From: CAYNKA01 sp964397655
GTDB taxonomy: Bacteria; Spirochaetota; Spirochaetia; DTKZ01
Direction of reading: 5' to 3'
Assembly (NCBI GenBank): GCA_964397655.1
Contig: CAYNKA010000016.1
Span: forward strand, 16,211-80,210
DNA length: 64,000 nucleotides
The notes under the pieces are model-generated. The model saw nothing but the letters and a program-made list of their open reading frames with translations, had not been told where the DNA came from and did not search any database. Positions 50,952-58,853 of this stretch are shown in pieces (position 1 is the first letter of the stretch; each line of letters opens with the position of its first letter). Position numbers and translations under genes: made by a program.

Positions 50952-51680
50952 CTATTTCATCTTCCTGATCCTCACCTCGATTCCCGGCTCGTCCTTGAGA
51001 AGGCCCTTCAGCTCCTCGATCCGGGTGTCTCCGAAGTGATACGGATACAGGATTTTCGGCTTGATCGTCCGGGCCGCGGCTGCAGCCTGGACCGGGGTCA
51101 TGGTATAGGGCTGGTTCACCGGAAGGAAGACCGCGTCCGCTCCGGCGCAGTCCTTCATTTCCGGGATGTCCTCCGTGTCGCCGGCCACGTAGACTTTCTT
51201 GTCAGCGAACGCGAGCACGTAGCCGTTGTCCCTCCCCTTGGGATGGAACTTATCCCGGCCGGGAGTCGTGTTGTAGGCGGGGACCGCGGTAATGAGGATG
51301 CCCAGGACATCACGGTTCTCGCCGTTCCTCATCGCATCCCCTCTGCCGAGCTTCGAGGCCGACGAAGGATTGAGGACGATTTTCGTGTCCGCCTTTGAGA
51401 CGAGACCGATCGCCTTCGCGTCGAGGTGGTCTCCGTGCTCGTGGGTCACGAGGATGAGGTCGGCTTTCGGGAGCTTCGAGTAGTCCGCGTACTGACCCAC
51501 CGGATCCACGTGGACCATCCTGCCGTCCCATGCCAGCATGAGAGTCCCGTGGCCTATGCAGGTTATTTCGAGCGGGCCCTTCGACGTCGGAATCACGTCG
51601 CGTTCGAATCCTGCATCCGCGTATGCGGGTATGGCGACCAAGACCCAGATGATTTTCGCGAAACTCGAAATACCTTTCAT
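50952..51680 (-). CDS. Exported metallo-beta-lactamase-fold protein (UlaG/UPF0173-like)
   Basis: A 242-residue protein. MKGISSFAKIIWVLVAIPAYADA is a signal peptide, and the metal motif is VTHEHGDHLDAKAIG, with further ligands in VAGDTEDIPEMKD and YPYHFGDTRIEELKG. The phrase CIGHGTLMLAWDGRMVHVDPVG is typical of UPF0173/UlaG-like hydrolases, though an exported version is less usual. CGGAGGT precedes ATG 51680; the longer upstream frame would bury the signal. The substrate is unknown. Confidence 0.87.
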   Translation of the reverse strand: MKGISSFAKIIWVLVAIPAYADAGFERDVIPTSKGPLEITCIGHGTLMLAWDGRMVHVDPVGQYADYSKLPKADLILVTHEHGDHLDAKAIGLVSKADTKIVLNPSSASKLGRGDAMRNGENRDVLGILITAVPAYNTTPGRDKFHPKGRDNGYVLAFADKKVYVAGDTEDIPEMKDCAGADAVFLPVNQPYTMTPVQAAAAARTIKPKILYPYHFGDTRIEELKGLLKDEPGIEVRIRKMK

Positions 51681-51867
51681 GACGGACCTCCGTTTTTCGC
51701 ATCCTGCCGGGCCGACAGCCCGGGTGAACGAGAGAATCCTAATATGCCTCGAATCGCGAATCAAGATCCAAGCCGGATCCGTCACCCCAAGAAAGATAAA
51801 TTGATGGAAAGTATCAAACATCTCAGCGATGTCGCCGACTTATAATAATATTTTTGGAGATATTAAA

Positions 51868-51896
51868 TTGACAGTAAAATATTATCGGTATACGAT
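51868..51896 (+). promoter_or_regulatory. Promoter of the forward TRAP operon
   Basis: TTGACA (51868-51873) and TACGAT (51891-51896), exactly 17 bases apart. A short dyad, ATCG-GTATA-CGAT, overlaps the -10. AAGGAG stands 8 bases before ATG 51936. Confidence 0.65.
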
Positions 51897-51935
51897 GTTT
51901 CCTGCAACCAAACCCGTTTATAAGGAGTGATTTTG

Positions 51936-53093
51936 ATGAAAGCACGGTTTGCATTGAAGACTCTTTCCTCGATTTTCGTCGTCGCGGTCGCGTTCTTCGC
52001 GCTGTCCTGTGAAGCTGAAAAACCCAAACAGGCGGAACAGAAGGCCGCTCCTGCCGCGCAGCAGGCAGCCCCGACGGCGAACGTCCCCTCCACGATCGAC
52101 ATGACTCTTCCCGACAAGCCGATCGTCCTCAAGGTTTCCTACGACGATCCGACCGTATGGCCGAAGACCGCGAACGTTCCGGACCCGGAACACGCCTTCG
52201 CGCTTCTGTTCAAGGACTACGTCGAAAGGACCTCGGGCGGCAAGATAAAGATCGAAACCTACGGTTCGGGATCCCTCGGCTCCTATCGGCAGACCTGCGA
52301 AATGGTGCAGAACGGATCGATCGACATCAACATCGGCACCGGATCGCTGGGCTCCTTCTTCAAGCCCCTCGAACTCATCACCATTCCCTACGTTTTCCAG
52401 AGTGACGACGTCGCCGAAGAGTTCTTCAACAACAGCAAGATCTGGGCGGAACTCATGGACAAGATGGACAAGGAAAACGGATTCCATTACCTCGGCATCG
52501 GGCAGAACGGCTGGAGGAACTTCACCAACAACACCCGCGAAATCCGCACCCCCGAGGACATGAAGGGAATCAAATTCCGCGTCATGGAAAGCCCGGTTTA
52601 CGTGAAGATGATCCAGTCCTTCGGAGCCAGCGCGGTTCCCATCGCCTGGAACGAACTCTACACCGCACTCCAGACCGGAGTCGTCAACGGCGAAGAAAAC
52701 CCGATCTCCTCCATCTATCTCGGGAAGATCTACGAAGTCCAGAAGTACATCACCATGGACGGCCATATCTGGAGCGAAAACATCATGGTCATGAACTCCA
52801 AGAAGTGGGCCAGCCTCCCGATCGCCGCCCAGCAGATCCTCGCTGCGGGCGCGAAGCTCGGCGTCGCGGCCAACAACGTCGCCGAACGCATGGTTTCGAA
52901 CATCGTCAAGTACGAAGTCATCGCCAGCAAAATGAAGGTCTACAATCCCACCCCCGCCGAGAAGGCGAAATTCCGCGACGTCTCCCAACCCGCGGTCATC
53001 GAGTACCTCAGCGGCACCGTCGGCAAAGAAACCGTCGAACGGTTCATCAATGAAGTCAAGTTGGCCGAAGCTCGCGCAGGCTGGAGACGGTAG
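51936..53093 (+). CDS. dctP: TRAP transporter binding protein DctP (lipoprotein form)
   Basis: A 385-residue DctP-family binding protein. The signal ends in FFALSC, a lipobox with a Cys near residue 24, so it is probably membrane-anchored. A linker rich in Lys, Ala and Gln follows. Family patterns are SYDDPTVWPKT, LFKDYVERTSGGKIKIETYGSGSLG, RNFTNNTREIRTPEDMKGIKFRVMESPVYVKM and WNELYTALQTGVVNGEENPISSIY, whose Arg usually binds the ligand carboxylate. ATG 51936 is preferred to GTG 51927 for spacing. Confidence 0.94.
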   Translation: MKARFALKTLSSIFVVAVAFFALSCEAEKPKQAEQKAAPAAQQAAPTANVPSTIDMTLPDKPIVLKVSYDDPTVWPKTANVPDPEHAFALLFKDYVERTSGGKIKIETYGSGSLGSYRQTCEMVQNGSIDINIGTGSLGSFFKPLELITIPYVFQSDDVAEEFFNNSKIWAELMDKMDKENGFHYLGIGQNGWRNFTNNTREIRTPEDMKGIKFRVMESPVYVKMIQSFGASAVPIAWNELYTALQTGVVNGEENPISSIYLGKIYEVQKYITMDGHIWSENIMVMNSKKWASLPIAAQQILAAGAKLGVAANNVAERMVSNIVKYEVIASKMKVYNPTPAEKAKFRDVSQPAVIEYLSGTVGKETVERFINEVKLAEARAGWRR

Positions 53094-53126
53094 TACTTCG
53101 CTTCGCTTGTTTTTCTGATTGATCGA

Positions 53127-53154
53127 GGCGGTCCGGCCCGTGGGGCGGACCGCC
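53127..53154 (+). terminator. Hairpin between dctP and dctQ
   Basis: Outer arms GGCGGTCC/GGACCGCC and inner arms GCCC/GGGC with one bulged G. Only GATTTGCTTTC follows, so it is a leaky terminator or RNA-stabilizing stem, not a full stop. Confidence 0.55.
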
Positions 53155-53179
53155 GATTTGCTTTCAATGGCAGGTGTTT

Positions 53180-53707
53180 ATGATCGGAATGCTGAAAAAA
53201 GCGAGCGACGGATGCTATGTCGTCGCCAAATGGATCGTTTTCGTCTATATGCTGAGCGTCACCGTCCTTGCCATCATCGGAATCTTTTTCCGCAGCATCG
53301 GGCAGTCGCTTTCCTGGAACGAGGAGCTTATGCGCTGGCTTCTCGTTTCCCTCGGTTACATCGGAGCCTCGGTCGGAATCCGGACCCGAAACCATATCGG
53401 AATCGAATTCTTTCTGACCAAAATGAATACGCGCATTAGGAAGGCTTGCGTTCTCTTCGGATACGCCGCCGTCATGGTCTTTCTGGTTCTCGTCGTATGG
53501 TACGGATTCGAGGCCGCGATGAACGCCCGCATGCAATACGGCGCCATCCTCAAGCTTCCCATGATCTGGGTCAAGATGAACATTCCTCTCGGCGCGATCT
53601 TCATGCTGGTCCATATGACCTATTTCATGGTCGGCCTCGCCGGCGAGAAGGACGATATCCGCAAGTATCTCGTGAGCGGCGGAATAGAAGGAGAGATCAA
53701 CTTATGA
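53180..53707 (+). CDS. dctQ: TRAP transporter small permease DctQ
   Basis: A 175-residue protein with four helices. SWNEELMRWLLVSLGYIGASVGIRTRNHIGIEFF is the DctQ signature with the conserved Glu-Glu and His. ATG 53180 follows GGCAGG; GTG 53174 in frame is a less likely start. The stop overlaps dctM as ATGA. Confidence 0.92.
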   Translation: MIGMLKKASDGCYVVAKWIVFVYMLSVTVLAIIGIFFRSIGQSLSWNEELMRWLLVSLGYIGASVGIRTRNHIGIEFFLTKMNTRIRKACVLFGYAAVMVFLVLVVWYGFEAAMNARMQYGAILKLPMIWVKMNIPLGAIFMLVHMTYFMVGLAGEKDDIRKYLVSGGIEGEINL

Positions 53708-54999
53708 ATTTCGCTTTGATTTTCATGGGCGCGATCTTCGTGGTCGCCCTCGTGATCGGAATACCCATCGCCTTCGTTCTGGGTCTCGTCCCTTTGATAT
53801 ATCTTATCGTGGTGAAGGGCATCCCGCTCATCGCGATCGCCACCAAGCTCTACGCGGGAATAGACAACTACGTGCTTCTCGCCCTTCCGTTCTTCATCCT
53901 CGCGGGCAACATCATGAACTATACGGGAATCACGAGGGACCTCGTCAATTTCGCCCGTCTTCTCGTCGGAAGGGTGCGGGGCGCTCTCGCTCACGTCAAC
54001 ATCGTGGTCAGCGTCATTTTCGCGGGGCTCACCGGCGCCGCGGTGGCCGACACCGCCGCCATCGGATCGATCCTGATTCCCGCGATGGTGGAGGAAGGCT
54101 ACACGCCGGAATACGCCGCAGCGGTCACGACGACCTCCTCCATCATCGGCCCCATCATCCCGCCGAGCATCATCATGGTCATCTACGCCTCGGTCACGGG
54201 AGAATCGGTAGGGGCGCTGTTCATGGGAGGATTCGTCCCCGGCATCATGATCGCAATCGCCCTCATGATCCTCGCCTATTACTACGCGGTGAAGGAGAAC
54301 CACCCCAAGAGGACTGAAAAGATCAGTCCCAAGGAGGCGCTTCTCATCGTCCGCAGGTCGTTGATCGCGATACTCGTGCCGGTCATCATCATCGGGGGAA
54401 TCCTTTCGGGACTGTTCACCCCCACCGAGGCTGCGGCCTTCGCCTGCTTCTACGCGACCCTGATCGGGATATTCTACTACAGGACGCTCACGCTGAAGAA
54501 CCTCGTCGACAGCCTCATCAAGGCCGGCATCGTGTCGGCCACGATCCTGCTCATCATATCCACGAGTCAGGTGTTCAGCATGGTGCTCACGATGGAGAGG
54601 GTTCCGGAGCAGGTCGCGAAGGTGATGACGTCCTTCATCACGAACAAGTACGTATTCCTCCTCGTCGCCAACGTCCTGTTCTTCTTCCTGGGCATGGTCA
54701 TGGAAACGGCGGCGAGCGTCATCATGGTGACGCCCATCCTTCTGCCGATGGCGATAGGCTACGGGATCCATCCCCTGCATTTCGCCCTGGTGATGCTCGT
54801 CAACCTCAACATCGGCCTCACTACTCCTCCGGTAGGAGTCTGCCTCTTCACGGCGGTTCCGATCGCGAAGATCCCGATGGAAAAGATGATCCCGAGGGTC
54901 ATGCCTTTCGTCGGGGTCGAGATGATCGTCGTGCTTCTCATCACCTACATTCCCGAGCTTCTCCTCTTCCTGCCGAGGGTCACGGGATTCATCAACTGA
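53704..54999 (+). CDS. dctM: TRAP transporter large permease DctM
   Basis: A 431-residue permease with about twelve helices. LPFFILAGNIMNYTGITRDLVNFA, GLTGAAVADTAAIGSILIPAM, SIIGPIIPPSIIMVIYA and NIGLTTPPVGVCLF are the DctM signatures. It couples sodium entry to uptake of a carboxylate. The start is fixed by the ATGA overlap. A strong terminator follows. Confidence 0.95.
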   Translation: MNFALIFMGAIFVVALVIGIPIAFVLGLVPLIYLIVVKGIPLIAIATKLYAGIDNYVLLALPFFILAGNIMNYTGITRDLVNFARLLVGRVRGALAHVNIVVSVIFAGLTGAAVADTAAIGSILIPAMVEEGYTPEYAAAVTTTSSIIGPIIPPSIIMVIYASVTGESVGALFMGGFVPGIMIAIALMILAYYYAVKENHPKRTEKISPKEALLIVRRSLIAILVPVIIIGGILSGLFTPTEAAAFACFYATLIGIFYYRTLTLKNLVDSLIKAGIVSATILLIISTSQVFSMVLTMERVPEQVAKVMTSFITNKYVFLLVANVLFFFLGMVMETAASVIMVTPILLPMAIGYGIHPLHFALVMLVNLNIGLTTPPVGVCLFTAVPIAKIPMEKMIPRVMPFVGVEMIVVLLITYIPELLLFLPRVTGFIN

Positions 55000-55020
55000 C
55001 GGATTTCCGGCATAGACAGC

Positions 55021-55051
55021 AAGGGAGCGGCCGACGGCCGCTCCCTTTTTT
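55021..55051 (+). terminator. Rho-independent terminator of the forward TRAP operon
   Basis: A 12-bp perfect stem, AAGGGAGCGGCC (55021-55032) with 55036-55047, followed by T residues to 55051. It overlaps the last codon of the convergent activase gene. Confidence 0.92.
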
Positions 55052-55997
55052 ATCCGCCGACCTTGACGTCCACGCCTTCGCCGCGCAGCTCCCGGGCGAA
55101 TTCCTCCGCCCTCTCCCGGGGAAGATCGGGGACCGTCCCCATGGGGTACGCTTTTCCCATGAGGCGGTATTTCGACGAGCCGTAGCGATGATAGGGGAGA
55201 AGGTGGAGCTCCAGCGCGCCGAGTTCGGCGGCCAGGCGGGCGATGCGGGACAGCGTCCCGAGATCGTCGTTGAAGCCGGGTACGACCGGAGTCCTGACGA
55301 TGAAGGCCGCGCCAGCCTTCGCGATCCCGCGCAGGTTGCCGAGGATGATCTCGTTGCCGGTCCCCGTTCCCCGCTCGTGGGCTCCGGCGTCCGGGTGTTT
55401 CACGTCGTAGAGGAAGAGGTCCGTATGGGGAAGGACTTTCTCCACCGCGTTCCAGGGGGCGAGTCCGGCGGTTTCGATCGCCGTGTGGAAACCCCGCTCC
55501 TTGCAGAGGCGGAGGACCTCTGAGGCGAAATCCGTCTGCGCGAGCGGTTCGCCTCCGCTCAGGGTGACGCCCCCGCCCGAGCGCAGGAAGAACGGGGCGT
55601 CCTTGGAGACTTCATCGGCGGCCTCTTCCGCCGTCATCCGGCGGCCTTCCATGATCCGGGCCTCCGCGTAACAGACTTCGCAGCAGGCACCGCAGGCCGA
55701 GCAGAGCACGGGGCTGAATTCGATCCGGCCGCCGGCATTCCCGATCGCGCGCTCGGGGCAGACGCCGATGCAGGCTCCGCAGGCGATGCACGCGTCGGGG
55801 TTGTAGAAGAGCTCGGGCTCGAAGGATTGAGATTCCGGGTTGGAACACCAGAGGCATCGGAGCCCGCAGCCTTTCAGGAAGAGCACCGTCCTTATGCCCG
55901 GTCCGTCGTGGACCGAGTGGCGCTGAATGTTGAAGACGAGGCCTTCCCTGCCGTCCGGTTCAGAAATTCCGCTGTTCGGTCCTGCGGATGATGTCAT
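55050..55997 (-). CDS. Glycyl radical enzyme activase (radical SAM)
   Basis: A 315-residue enzyme that makes the glycyl radical on the upstream gene product. The radical SAM cysteines are in LKGCGLRCLWCSNPES, two extra ferredoxin-type clusters in CIACGACIGVC and CSACGACCEVC, and LSGGEPLAQ follows. The N-terminal NIQRHSVHDGPGIRT is typical. The extra clusters mark the type that serves dehydratase-like glycyl radical enzymes. ATG 55997, 8 bases after GAAGGAA, overlaps the enzyme gene by 38 bases. Confidence 0.93.
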   Translation of the reverse strand: MTSSAGPNSGISEPDGREGLVFNIQRHSVHDGPGIRTVLFLKGCGLRCLWCSNPESQSFEPELFYNPDACIACGACIGVCPERAIGNAGGRIEFSPVLCSACGACCEVCYAEARIMEGRRMTAEEAADEVSKDAPFFLRSGGGVTLSGGEPLAQTDFASEVLRLCKERGFHTAIETAGLAPWNAVEKVLPHTDLFLYDVKHPDAGAHERGTGTGNEIILGNLRGIAKAGAAFIVRTPVVPGFNDDLGTLSRIARLAAELGALELHLLPYHRYGSSKYRLMGKAYPMGTVPDLPRERAEEFARELRGEGVDVKVGG

Positions 55998-58323
55998 CCT
56001 GAAGTTCCTTCTCGAGCTCGGTGAAATAGGCGCTGTAGCCCGCCACACGGATGACCAGGTTGCGGTATTTTTCCGGGGCCTTCTGCGCTTCCTTGAGCAT
56101 CTCGTTCGTCACGACGTTGTATTGGCATTCCCAGCCGCCGAGGTCCATGAAGGTCCTCATGTAGTCGACGAAGAGTCCCAGCTTGCCTTCGCCTTCGAAG
56201 ATGGAAGGGTGGAACCTCTGGTTCAGGACCGAGCCGTGCGGCACGCGGCGATTGTCGAGTTTGCCCGCGGATTTCGCCACCGCCGTCGCTCCGTGTCTGT
56301 CCATGCCGTGGCTCGGCGAGATGCCGCCGTCGTTCAGGGGTTCTCGGCTCCTCCTGCCGTCCGGGGTCGCCGCGGTGGCCAGGCCGTAGGGTATGTTCGC
56401 CGAGAGATAGTAGAGCCCTCCGACGAATGGGCCTCCCCGAGCGTTGCGATGGACGCGGAGCTCGTCGCAGAAGATCTTGAGGACCTCGTTGGAAAGCTCG
56501 TCCGCCTCGTCCTCGTCGTTCCCGAATTTGGGCGCCCGGTTCAGGAGCATTCGGCGGAGAGGTTCCTTGTCCGCGAAGTCGCTTCTCAGGGCCTCGACGA
56601 GTTCCTTCATGGAGAGCTTCCGGTCCCTGAAAACGAGGCGCCTGACCGCCGCGAGGGAGTCCCCGGCGGTTATCGGGCCGACGCCGAGGGGCGAGGTCGT
56701 GTTGTAGATCGCGCCGCCCGCGTTGAACTCGCGGCCTTTCTCGAGACAGCCGTCCGTCACGACGGAGTAGAGGGGCAGCGGTGTTTCCGATGCCTGGAAC
56801 ACGTCGATGACGTTGTCGAAGGCCACGAGATGGCGGACGAAATGCTCGACCTGCTTCCTGAACGCCTCGAGAACCTGGTCGAATTCCTCGAAGCGCGCAG
56901 AGTCCCCGGTCGCCGGGCCCATGCGTCTTCCCGTGAGCATGCAGACCCCGTCGTTCAGGGCGAGCTCGAGGCATTTCGCCAGGTTGAGATGCCCCGAGTT
57001 GCCCCAGGTGTTCATCTTCCCCAGGACGACGGGCTCGCTGCAGCCGAGGAAACCGAAGTCCCAGGCCTCCTCCCGGGGGACGCCGAGGTCGACGAGGGCG
57101 TCCGTCACGACCGCGTCGTTGAAGACCTTGATCTTGTTGATCCCCGCCCGCACGTTCTCGGCGGCCCGCACGAGGAGCCCCTCCGGGGTACCTGCATGCA
57201 CGCGTACGGCGATGTCGGGCTGGACGAGCCGGACGTCGAGGTCCGCCTCGAGGATGAGGTGCGAGAGTTCGTTCGTCGCGTCCTCGCCCTCCGAGTCGAC
57301 TCCGCCGACCGTGATGCACTGGCCGTGAGCCGGTCCCTGGAGGAAACGCGTCGCCTGGTTCGAGTAGATCTTGTCGATCTCGTTGATCTTGAGAAAGAAG
57401 CACTCGAGAAGCTCGAGAGCGCCTTCCCGCGTGAGCCTTCCCTCCGCGACGTCCTTCCGATAATAATCCATGAGCGTCCGATCCAGCCGGCCAAGGCAGA
57501 TGGCGAGACCGTTCGCCTCGAGCTGGAGCGCCACCTGGATGAAGTAGACGAACTGGAGGGCCTCGTGGAACGTTTCTGCGGGATGGGCGGGGACTCTGCG
57601 GCAGACCTTTGCGATCTCGAGAAGCTCGGCCTTCCTCGCGTCGTCTCCGCGCTCCGCGGCGGCCGCCTCCGCCATGGAGGCGAAGCGTTCCGCATAGGCG
57701 ACGAGGGCCTCGCAGACGATCCTGCAGGCCGAATAGAAGGCGTGGGCGGCGGCGTAGTCAGGCCGGACGGGATCGAGGGACGCGGCCTTCGCGGCGCAGA
57801 AGCCTGCCCTGTTCCTGAGGCCCGTCCTGAGGAGCCGGGCGTAGGACGGGGCCATGTGTCCGGGCCCCGACATCGTGTAGTTCTCGTTCACGAAAACCCC
57901 GTGACGGATAACATCACGGAGGGGCTCCGGTACTGCCTCCTTGATGCGGTCCCGGAGGCACCTGCCCTCCCAGAAGGGGAGGATCTCCCTTATCAGGTGT
58001 TTCTGCTCGTCGGTGATTCCGAAACGGTCGCCCTTCCGCGTCGTGAACTCGTCCATGTCGGAGCGGATCCAATCGACGGCGTATTCCGGGAAAAGCGGTA
58101 CGCCCCTTCGGTCTTTGGTCTGGTTGCCGACGATGAGCTCGTCGTCGCGCAGGTCGAGCGTCATGAGGGTGAGGATTTCTCGGAGGGCCAAGGCCCTTTT
58201 GAGGATCGGCGGCTTGCCCTCGTTCTCCCTGTAGGATCGGGTCACGATCTCCGCGCGTTCCGTGTCGACCCGACGAGGACTGGACAGGAAAAGCTGCTTC
58301 AATCTGGCTATTCGGTCGTTCAT
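55960..58323 (-). CDS. Glycyl radical enzyme, dehydratase/lyase type
   Basis: A 787-residue enzyme. The active-site loop is WDFGFLGCSEPVV with Cys428 and Glu430; the radical glycine is about Gly762 in IRVAGYSAYF. A single active-site Cys followed by x-Glu, not the Cys-Cys of pyruvate formate-lyase, indicates a dehydratase or lyase type. The length and residue spacing resemble B12-independent glycerol dehydratase and hydroxyproline dehydratase. GCSE replaces the GCVE I would expect. The substrate cannot be fixed here. ATG 58323 follows GAGGAG. Its activase gene overlaps its end. Confidence 0.93.
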   Translation of the reverse strand: MNDRIARLKQLFLSSPRRVDTERAEIVTRSYRENEGKPPILKRALALREILTLMTLDLRDDELIVGNQTKDRRGVPLFPEYAVDWIRSDMDEFTTRKGDRFGITDEQKHLIREILPFWEGRCLRDRIKEAVPEPLRDVIRHGVFVNENYTMSGPGHMAPSYARLLRTGLRNRAGFCAAKAASLDPVRPDYAAAHAFYSACRIVCEALVAYAERFASMAEAAAAERGDDARKAELLEIAKVCRRVPAHPAETFHEALQFVYFIQVALQLEANGLAICLGRLDRTLMDYYRKDVAEGRLTREGALELLECFFLKINEIDKIYSNQATRFLQGPAHGQCITVGGVDSEGEDATNELSHLILEADLDVRLVQPDIAVRVHAGTPEGLLVRAAENVRAGINKIKVFNDAVVTDALVDLGVPREEAWDFGFLGCSEPVVLGKMNTWGNSGHLNLAKCLELALNDGVCMLTGRRMGPATGDSARFEEFDQVLEAFRKQVEHFVRHLVAFDNVIDVFQASETPLPLYSVVTDGCLEKGREFNAGGAIYNTTSPLGVGPITAGDSLAAVRRLVFRDRKLSMKELVEALRSDFADKEPLRRMLLNRAPKFGNDEDEADELSNEVLKIFCDELRVHRNARGGPFVGGLYYLSANIPYGLATAATPDGRRSREPLNDGGISPSHGMDRHGATAVAKSAGKLDNRRVPHGSVLNQRFHPSIFEGEGKLGLFVDYMRTFMDLGGWECQYNVVTNEMLKEAQKAPEKYRNLVIRVAGYSAYFTELEKELQDDIIRRTEQRNF

Positions 58324-58364
58324 GGAGATGCTCCTCGGCGGCCATTCTTCCACAAAAACGGCGA

Positions 58365-58853
58365 TTACGGTAGAGGTTTCTTCCCGGCGGTTTCCAGAAG
58401 CTTATCGATTCTGCCGGGATAGGTTTTCAGCACCTTGTACACTTTCCTTTCTTCGTCCGAGGAGAAATACGTATACATTACGTCGAGCGGAAGCGTTCTT
58501 CCGAACCGAAGGATGCGTGATGTTCCGTTCCGCATGCGGAGCTCGAGGATGAGCGGTTCGTCGCCCGCGAGGCCGAACTCGCGGAGGTCTTCGGTTTCCA
58601 GCAGAAAGTCGGGATCCATCCCGGAGACGGCTTCGAGGAGTCCGGCGGCCGGGGAGTCGTCCGCGGCCATGACGAGGGACTTGCCGGCTCGTCCGCGCAC
58701 GGCGATTTCCCGCACCGTCGAGACGTCGATCCGCGTCACGGACGGCCGGGTGGCGGCGGGGGATTCCCGGCCGCGCGGCAGGAAGCGGACCGCGACGTCT
58801 GCCGTGACGAGGACTGCGAGAAGGACCGTCAGCTTCAGCGTGAGGCTCTTCAC
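58365..58853 (-). CDS. DUF4340-like membrane-anchored protein
   Basis: A 162-residue protein with one N-terminal helix (LTLKLTVLLAVLVTADVAVRFL) and a soluble domain with RIDVSTVREIAVRG and EPLILELRMRNGTSRILRFGR, resembling the small DUF4340 proteins that accompany Gld-type ABC systems. The start is GTG 58853 and overlaps the preceding stop (GTGA). It lies 41 bases before the glycyl radical enzyme gene on the same strand. Confidence 0.65.
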   Translation of the reverse strand: MKSLTLKLTVLLAVLVTADVAVRFLPRGRESPAATRPSVTRIDVSTVREIAVRGRAGKSLVMAADDSPAAGLLEAVSGMDPDFLLETEDLREFGLAGDEPLILELRMRNGTSRILRFGRTLPLDVMYTYFSSDEERKVYKVLKTYPGRIDKLLETAGKKPLP

